The notes under the pieces were generated by a model. The model did not search any database. It was not told where the DNA came from and saw nothing but the letters and a program-made list of their open reading frames with translations. Below are positions 6,566 to 10,165 of a DNA stretch of 10,165 bases, one piece after another (positions within the stretch are counted from its first letter, which is position 1; the number at the start of each line of letters is the position of its first letter). The position numbers and the translations under genes were made by a program. Source of the stretch: CAZDRB01 sp964507925 (GTDB taxonomy: Bacteria; Patescibacteriota; Microgenomatia; UBA1400; UBA12108); assembly GCA_964507925.1 (NCBI GenBank), contig CAZDRB010000030.1, positions 1 through 10,165 on the forward strand, read 5' to 3'.

Positions 6566-7555
6566 ATGGAGTCACACAGAATCGAGATTTCGCAAAAAAC
6601 CATTATCTTTACGATCATTACCCTGATCTCAATTTGGCTACTTTTCGAGGTAAGGAGCATTATCGTTCTCCTCTTTATTGCCTTTATACTCATGACTGCT
6701 GTTACCCCGATTGTTAATCTAGCCAAAAAAATCAAGATCCCCACAATCGTGGTCATGCTCCTTATCTACTTTGGACTAATCGCTCTTCTCTCATCGGTTG
6801 TTGCCTCACTTCTTCCGGCTCTAGTCACTCAAACCAAAGGAATTTCTCAGGCTCTCCCGACCTATCTGCACTCGCTCGAGGATATCTTTAACACCTCGAT
6901 CAATCCCAATGTGACGAGCGACTATCTCAACTCGATCCCGAGCAATCTCTTAAAAATCGTGACTGGTGCCTTCAACAACATTATCTTGGTCCTCGCGATC
7001 TTCTTTATGTCATATTACTTGGTACTAGAAAGGCCTAGGCTCCACAAATATCTTCTCCACTTCTTTCCTAACAAGGATGCCGAGGCAAGAGCCGAAAACC
7101 TAGTCATCTCAGTCGAAAAGCAAGTCGGTGGCTGGGTTAGAGGGCAGATTCTCCTCATGGTTGTAATTGGCATCCTGACATACATTGGACTCACAATTCT
7201 TGGTATACCCTACGCTCTACCTCTGGCGGTAATTGCCGGACTTTTAGAGGTGGTGCCAAACCTTGGCCCGACCATCGCAGCCATTCCCGCGATCCTCATG
7301 GGTCTTACCGTCTCACCCATGATCGGCTTGGGAGCGCTCATTATGAGCATCGTGATCCAGCAGCTAGAAAATAACCTGATCGTGCCACGTATCATGCAAA
7401 GCGCAACCGGCACGGCTCCACTCGTGACAATCACAGTCCTTCTTGCGGGATACACTCTCGGCGGTGTAGTTGGCGCGATTCTCGGAATGCCGATTTATCT
7501 GACAACTCTCACAATTATCAAAGCCTTTAAACCCGAGCTTTCGGGAAGGAGTTAA
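6566..7555 (+). CDS. AI-2E family transporter-like membrane protein
   Basis: This 329-residue polytopic protein belongs to the AI-2E transporter family (PF01594, includes TqsA, YdiK and others). Members have been linked to AI-2 export or Na+/H+ exchange, so the substrate cannot be inferred. Hydrophobic segments are near residues 12-28, 31-48, 58-86, 135-155, 195-213, 217-230, 234-262 and 286-320. Family motifs are PNLGPTIAAIPA (231-242) and QQLENNLIVPRIM (265-277), followed by PLVTITVLLAG. I chose ATG 6566 because AAGGAGAG (6553-6560) is 5 nt upstream; the in-frame ATGs at 6542 and 6545 lie before that site, have no Shine-Dalgarno and overlap the promoter motif. The stop is 2 nt before the next gene. 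Confidence 0.92.
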   Translation: MESHRIEISQKTIIFTIITLISIWLLFEVRSIIVLLFIAFILMTAVTPIVNLAKKIKIPTIVVMLLIYFGLIALLSSVVASLLPALVTQTKGISQALPTYLHSLEDIFNTSINPNVTSDYLNSIPSNLLKIVTGAFNNIILVLAIFFMSYYLVLERPRLHKYLLHFFPNKDAEARAENLVISVEKQVGGWVRGQILLMVVIGILTYIGLTILGIPYALPLAVIAGLLEVVPNLGPTIAAIPAILMGLTVSPMIGLGALIMSIVIQQLENNLIVPRIMQSATGTAPLVTITVLLAGYTLGGVVGAILGMPIYLTTLTIIKAFKPELSGRS

Positions 7556-7557
7556 TT

Positions 7558-8250
7558 ATGGATATCATGGCCTGGCAAAGCGCTCTCTACACAGTCTGGA
7601 TCGGCACTCTTAGCTCAACTCTCAAGTTCCTCCCTCAGCTTCTAGGGGCAATTGTTGTTGCTCTCCTTGGCGTGTTGTTTGGAACCTGGGTCAAGACTCT
7701 TACAGTCAAATCACTTCAGGCACTTCGCTTTGAAAATCTCATCAAACACACCAAATTCAAGGCCTTTCTCGTCAAGGCAGAGGTGACTGGCAAGGTAGAA
7801 GAGGTTGTCGGTACTGGCCTCAAGTGGCTGATCGTTCTCACTTTCTTTATCGCGGCAACCAACATTCTTGGACTTGGAACTGTCTCAAATGTTCTGGGCG
7901 GAGTTTTGGGATACGTCCCCAATATTCTCTCAGCCGTGATTGTGATGGCAATCGGCGTTCTGCTTGCCGGAATTATCGAAGGAGTAGTCAAAGGAGCTCT
8001 CGCGAGCGTTGATCTACAGACATCAAGGTTAATGGGCAAGATCGCAAGCTATACCGTAGTTACAATTACGACGCTCGCGGCCTTCGCCGAGCTCAAGATC
8101 GCTTCGTCATTTATTAATATTCTCTTTATCGGTTTTGTGACGATGCTCGCCCTTGGCTTTGGTCTTGCAATCGGACTAGGAGCCAAGGACCTAGTTGGTC
8201 AGGTTCTCTCGGACTGGTACAAAGACCTCAAAAAAGAGCTCAAGAAATAG
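7558..8250 (+). CDS. Small MscS-like membrane protein (TM-helix repeat, PF05552-like)
   Basis: This 230-residue membrane protein resembles the membrane part of small mechanosensitive channels. Hydrophobic segments are near residues 25-47, 88-106, 118-142, 163-178 and 183-208. The last runs into GLAIGLGAKDLVGQVLSDWY (202-221), which resembles the pore helix and its exit in MscS proteins (Gly/Ala-rich, then GxxxL). The chain stops at KDLKKELKK just after this point, so the beta domain and cytoplasmic cage of MscS are absent. Repeated patterns such as LGAIVVALLGVLFG and LSAVIVMAIGVLLAG fit the conserved TM-helix repeat. AAGGAG at 7546-7551 is 6 nt before the ATG. A role in osmotic release is plausible but not shown; it could also be a scaffold membrane protein. 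Confidence 0.8.
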   Translation: MDIMAWQSALYTVWIGTLSSTLKFLPQLLGAIVVALLGVLFGTWVKTLTVKSLQALRFENLIKHTKFKAFLVKAEVTGKVEEVVGTGLKWLIVLTFFIAATNILGLGTVSNVLGGVLGYVPNILSAVIVMAIGVLLAGIIEGVVKGALASVDLQTSRLMGKIASYTVVTITTLAAFAELKIASSFINILFIGFVTMLALGFGLAIGLGAKDLVGQVLSDWYKDLKKELKK

Positions 8251-8261
8251 CTATCTTTTTT
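8230..8261 (+). terminator. Possible weak terminator or attenuator hairpin before uppP
   Basis: AAAAAAGAGCT (8230-8240) can pair with AGCTATCTTTTTT (8249-8261) across an 8-nt loop, with a 2-nt bulge. This gives about 11 bp: a short mixed core (AGCT, G-C) and a run of six A-U pairs. The T-run ends at the base before the uppP ATG. It has the A-tract/stem/U-tract form of an intrinsic terminator but a weak stem, and lies over the end of the preceding gene. It may equally hide or slow the uppP start region, or be chance in AT-rich sequence. Confidence 0.3.
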
Positions 8262-9035
8262 ATGAATATCACAGCCAGCGTTGTTCTCGGTATTGTCGAG
8301 GGGTTGACCGAGTTTTTGCCAGTCTCCTCAACATTTCACTTGATCGTGGCGTCAAAAATTCTTGGTCTCGCTCAGTCAGATTACCTCAAGGCATTTGAGG
8401 TAATAATTCAGGGAGGGGCAATTTCCGCGCTTCTCTTGATCTACCTCAAAACACTTCTTGCGGACCAAAAACTCATCAAAAACGTAATCTATTCCTTTCT
8501 TCCCACTGCAATTGTGGGATTGACGCTCTATCCAGTAATCAAATCGGTTTTCTTCGAGACCAACTGGCTGATGCTCACGGCCTTTGTGCTTGTCGGGGTA
8601 GTATTTTTAGTTCTGGAAAGTAAAAACCTCAAGTTGCTCAAAAACTGCGCCGAGATCACAACCAGAGAGGCGATCATGATCGGTATTGCCCAAGCCTTTT
8701 CTGTTATCCCTGGAGTCTCGCGTGCGGGCTCAGTTATCGTCGTGATGATGCTCCTCGGATACAAGCGGGGGGAAGCTGCCAAATACACCTTTCTTCTCTC
8801 TCTTCCGACAATTGGCTCTGCCTCACTTCTTGATTTATATCAAGGATACGGTGAGATTATTTCTTATCCAGAGGGATCATCGATTCTGCTTACCGGTTTT
8901 TTGGTTTCGTTCATCTCAGCCTACTTCGTTGTCAAGTGGTTTATTAACTATCTCTCGTCCCACACCCTCAAGTTGTTTGGCTGGTATCGCCTCGCCCTCG
9001 CCCTCGTTCTTGTTGCCCTCAGGGTATTAGCTTAA
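8262..9035 (+). CDS. uppP: Undecaprenyl-diphosphatase
   Basis: UppP (BacA) removes a phosphate from undecaprenyl diphosphate, recycling the lipid carrier of peptidoglycan and other wall polymers. Family motifs are IVEGLTEFLPVSSTFHL (11-27), with Glu13, Glu17 and His26 at the catalytic positions, and PGVSRAG (150-156) with Arg154. The segment usually written SSTGHL reads SSTFHL, so the Gly before His is Phe. The protein has 257 residues, slightly shorter than the usual 265-275, with about eight hydrophobic segments. It begins 11 nt after the MscS-like gene, directly after a T-run, without a Shine-Dalgarno; the ATG is nonetheless right because the EGLTEFLP motif starts at the usual distance from it. 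Its last 17 bp overlap the convergent TIG-domain gene. Confidence 0.95.
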   Translation: MNITASVVLGIVEGLTEFLPVSSTFHLIVASKILGLAQSDYLKAFEVIIQGGAISALLLIYLKTLLADQKLIKNVIYSFLPTAIVGLTLYPVIKSVFFETNWLMLTAFVLVGVVFLVLESKNLKLLKNCAEITTREAIMIGIAQAFSVIPGVSRAGSVIVVMMLLGYKRGEAAKYTFLLSLPTIGSASLLDLYQGYGEIISYPEGSSILLTGFLVSFISAYFVVKWFINYLSSHTLKLFGWYRLALALVLVALRVLA

Positions 9036-9837
9036 CCGACAACGGATCAGAGAATACTGAGATCAGTCTCCCGCTGGTGTCGTAGAGCTCGGCGCGTATT
9101 ATCTCAACAGATCCAATCCCTGGATAGCTAAACTCCAGAAACTCATTTTTTGTACTAGAGAAGGGTATTCGAGATACGAAGTTGACCTTGATTTTCTTAC
9201 CCAAGCTATCGAGTCCTAGCTCTTGTGAGGTAATCTCAACCCCAGCAAGGCCTCCGATGTTCAAGGGCTCGCTTGCATAGGAGAGTTCGATCATTCCCGA
9301 GCTCACTCCCGGAGCGCTCTGGGCATAAACGCGCCCTGATGTCCCAGAAATCTTTGTGATCCCGACTTGCCCACCTGCTCGGGCCACGTCATAGAGCAAC
9401 AGGCTTCCATCCCACCTTGCCTCACGGGCATTGATCTTAACGTAAACCTGTCCAGTGCGCGCTCCGTCCGGAATCTTAACCTCTATAACTTTATCGCTCC
9501 ACCTCACAACGCCCTCAGCTGGAGCAAGTACAGAGCCGACATATACCTCGCTACCCCATTGATACTCACCAAAATTAGAGCCGAAAATCACGATCGTATC
9601 CCCAGTTTTGCCAAAAAATGCACTCACCCGCTCGATTTTTGGAGCCTCACTTGGATAATTTGGGGGGGGGACAATTACGGGTGCTTCCTCTGCGGCCGAG
9701 GATCTATTTTCAGTATCTTCTTGGGCTAGCCTGACCGAGATCGGCACGATCAAAACTACAAAAAGCGCGATGTTAAACCCAACTATTCTCTTCCAGGTGA
9801 GAGTAGTGTGGATCCGTTCATATATATTATCTGACAT
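9019..9837 (-). CDS. Membrane-anchored TIG/IPT-domain protein, function unknown
   Basis: This 272-residue protein has a short cytoplasmic N-terminus, one membrane segment (about 18-36, IVGFNIALFVVLIVPISV), an acidic and Pro-rich linker (40-66, with VIVPPPNYPSEAP) and an extracytoplasmic part. Residues 67-149 look like a TIG/IPT immunoglobulin-like fold: PKIERVSAFFGKTGDTIVIF, GSNFGEYQWG, a VRWSDKVIEVKIPDGARTG segment, then VYVKI. The rest (150-272) is beta-rich and I do not recognise a family. No cleavage site is evident, so it is probably a membrane anchor. AAGGAG at 9845-9850 is 7 nt before the ATG, which lies 3 nt after the protease-like gene, so the two are probably co-transcribed. A nine-base C run falls in codons 56-59. 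A surface-adhesion or cell-envelope role is inferred. Confidence 0.82.
   Translation of the reverse strand: MSDNIYERIHTTLTWKRIVGFNIALFVVLIVPISVRLAQEDTENRSSAAEEAPVIVPPPNYPSEAPKIERVSAFFGKTGDTIVIFGSNFGEYQWGSEVYVGSVLAPAEGVVRWSDKVIEVKIPDGARTGQVYVKINAREARWDGSLLLYDVARAGGQVGITKISGTSGRVYAQSAPGVSSGMIELSYASEPLNIGGLAGVEITSQELGLDSLGKKIKVNFVSRIPFSSTKNEFLEFSYPGIGSVEIIRAELYDTSGRLISVFSDPLSVKLIP
9662..9670 (-). repeat. Nine-base C homopolymer in the TIG-protein gene
   Basis: Nine G on the plus strand (nine C on the coding strand) encode the end of Val56 and Pro57-59 in the linker between the membrane segment and the TIG domain. Loss or gain of one base would lead to a stop within about 15 codons in either direction. 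Such runs in surface-protein genes are known slippage switches in other bacteria; that it works so here is inferred. Confidence 0.9.
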
Positions 9838-9840
9838 ATA

Positions 9841-10165
9841 CTAGCTCCTTTTGCTTATAGTAATCACTCGTTCAATATGATCAAAATTAATCGAAAAATC
9901 ATCAAACAATCCTTTTCGTCCAAGAATATAGGTAGTCGAGTTAGACTCGGTAAATGTCGCCGGAAACTCAAACTCATTGTCACCAATCTTGACCGTAATA
10001 CTTGCCAGATATGCAAACGCTGGCACTCCCGAAAATCCCTGCAAGGTAATTCGCTTGGCTCTCGATAGATCCACTCCCGTGTCATGCGCCGCCTGAAGAG
10101 GTAGAGTCGAGACTACCGCCCCAGAATCCAAAAGAAATGTCGTGTTCACAAACCCAGACACAGTT
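9841..10165 (-). CDS. Retropepsin-like aspartic protease, 5' end outside window
   Basis: About 108 residues are visible, read from the window edge to the TAG at 9841-9843. FLLDSGAVVSTLP contains the aspartic-protease motif D[ST]GA, with the catalytic Asp encoded at 10126-10128, and TYILGRKGLFDDFSINFD matches the second hydrophobic-hydrophobic-Gly (ILG) motif of retropepsins. Only one D[ST]GA copy is present, as in single-domain enzymes that work as homodimers. A GTG at 10159-10161 could serve as a start, but the frame stays open to the edge and retropepsins normally have a strand before the G-x-x-x-x-FLLD element, so the true start probably lies upstream. No membrane segment is visible in this part. 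Family assignment is good; the substrate is unknown, and the TIG-protein next to it is a candidate. Confidence 0.8.
   Translation of the reverse strand, partial: TVSGFVNTTFLLDSGAVVSTLPLQAAHDTGVDLSRAKRITLQGFSGVPAFAYLASITVKIGDNEFEFPATFTESNSTTYILGRKGLFDDFSINFDHIERVITISKRS
9845..9850 (-). promoter_or_regulatory. Shine-Dalgarno of the TIG-protein gene
   Basis: AAGGAG on the minus strand lies 7 nt before the ATG at 9835-9837, inside the last codons of the protease-like gene. It supports this start and suggests that the two genes are translated from one mRNA. Confidence 0.7.

Noticed and set aside
6385..6756. Open frame of 123 codons on the minus strand crossing the miaA/AI-2E junction
   Set aside because: It is antisense to two well-supported genes. 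Its PAYAKATARLA stretch is only the inverted repeat read on the other strand.
9050..9075. Small stem ACTG/CAGT past the uppP stop as a terminator
   Set aside because: Four base pairs, no T-tract, and inside the coding region of the convergent gene.
10159..10161. GTG as the true start of the protease-like gene
   Set aside because: The frame is open to the window edge and the retropepsin fold normally has a strand before this point, so the gene is better called partial.
1..10165. Recoded TGA (Gly) as in Gracilibacteria/Absconditabacteria
   Set aside because: TGA ends several genes at family-appropriate lengths (2360-2362, 3949-3951, 9019-9021), with no in-frame TGA inside conserved motifs.
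1..10165. CRISPR array, tRNA genes or insertion sequence
   Set aside because: I saw no regularly spaced repeats, no tRNA-like cloverleaf and no transposase or terminal inverted repeats; the genes leave almost no free space.

Overview
The window looks like a piece of a compact bacterial genome, most likely a Patescibacteria/CPR lineage (Microgenomates-like is my best guess, from general resemblance and not from a search). The reasons are very tight gene packing, with most junctions between -17 and +12 nt; several short family members; genes with weak or no Shine-Dalgarno sequence; and a GCCTTGCCGTAGC/GCGTAGGCAGG hairpin between genes of a type I associate with these genomes. TGA is used as a normal stop several times and Trp is TGG, so the code looks standard and not the UGA-Gly code of Gracilibacteria/Absconditabacteria. 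No stretch over 300 bases lacks a gene, and I see no tRNA, rRNA, CRISPR array or insertion sequence.

Positions 2-6521, plus strand: the 3' part of RNase Y (rny), then an HU-like DNA-binding protein, a three-gene ABC-2 exporter of the viologen-exporter type (ATPase plus two different permeases), a second two-gene ABC-2 exporter (ATPase plus one permease), and miaA (tRNA dimethylallyltransferase). From the HU gene to miaA the gaps are 12 nt or less, so they could be read as one operon. Extended -10-like motifs sit just in front of both ATPase genes and could give nearly leaderless transcripts.

Positions 6507-6546: an imperfect inverted repeat supplies the last codons and stop of miaA and abuts an extended -10 promoter for the next unit.

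Positions 6566-9035, plus strand: an AI-2E family membrane protein, a small MscS-like membrane protein without the cytoplasmic domain, and uppP (undecaprenyl-diphosphatase). All three are membrane proteins; a hairpin with a U-tract lies directly before the uppP start.

Positions 9019-10165, minus strand: a retropepsin-like aspartic protease, cut by the window edge, followed 3 nt later by a membrane-anchored TIG/IPT-domain protein. The latter converges on and overlaps uppP by 17 bp. It carries a nine-C coding run (nine G on the plus strand) where a one-base slip either way stops translation before the TIG domain, a possible phase-variation switch. This and the protease/TIG pairing are the most unusual signals here; most of the rest is ordinary housekeeping and transport.
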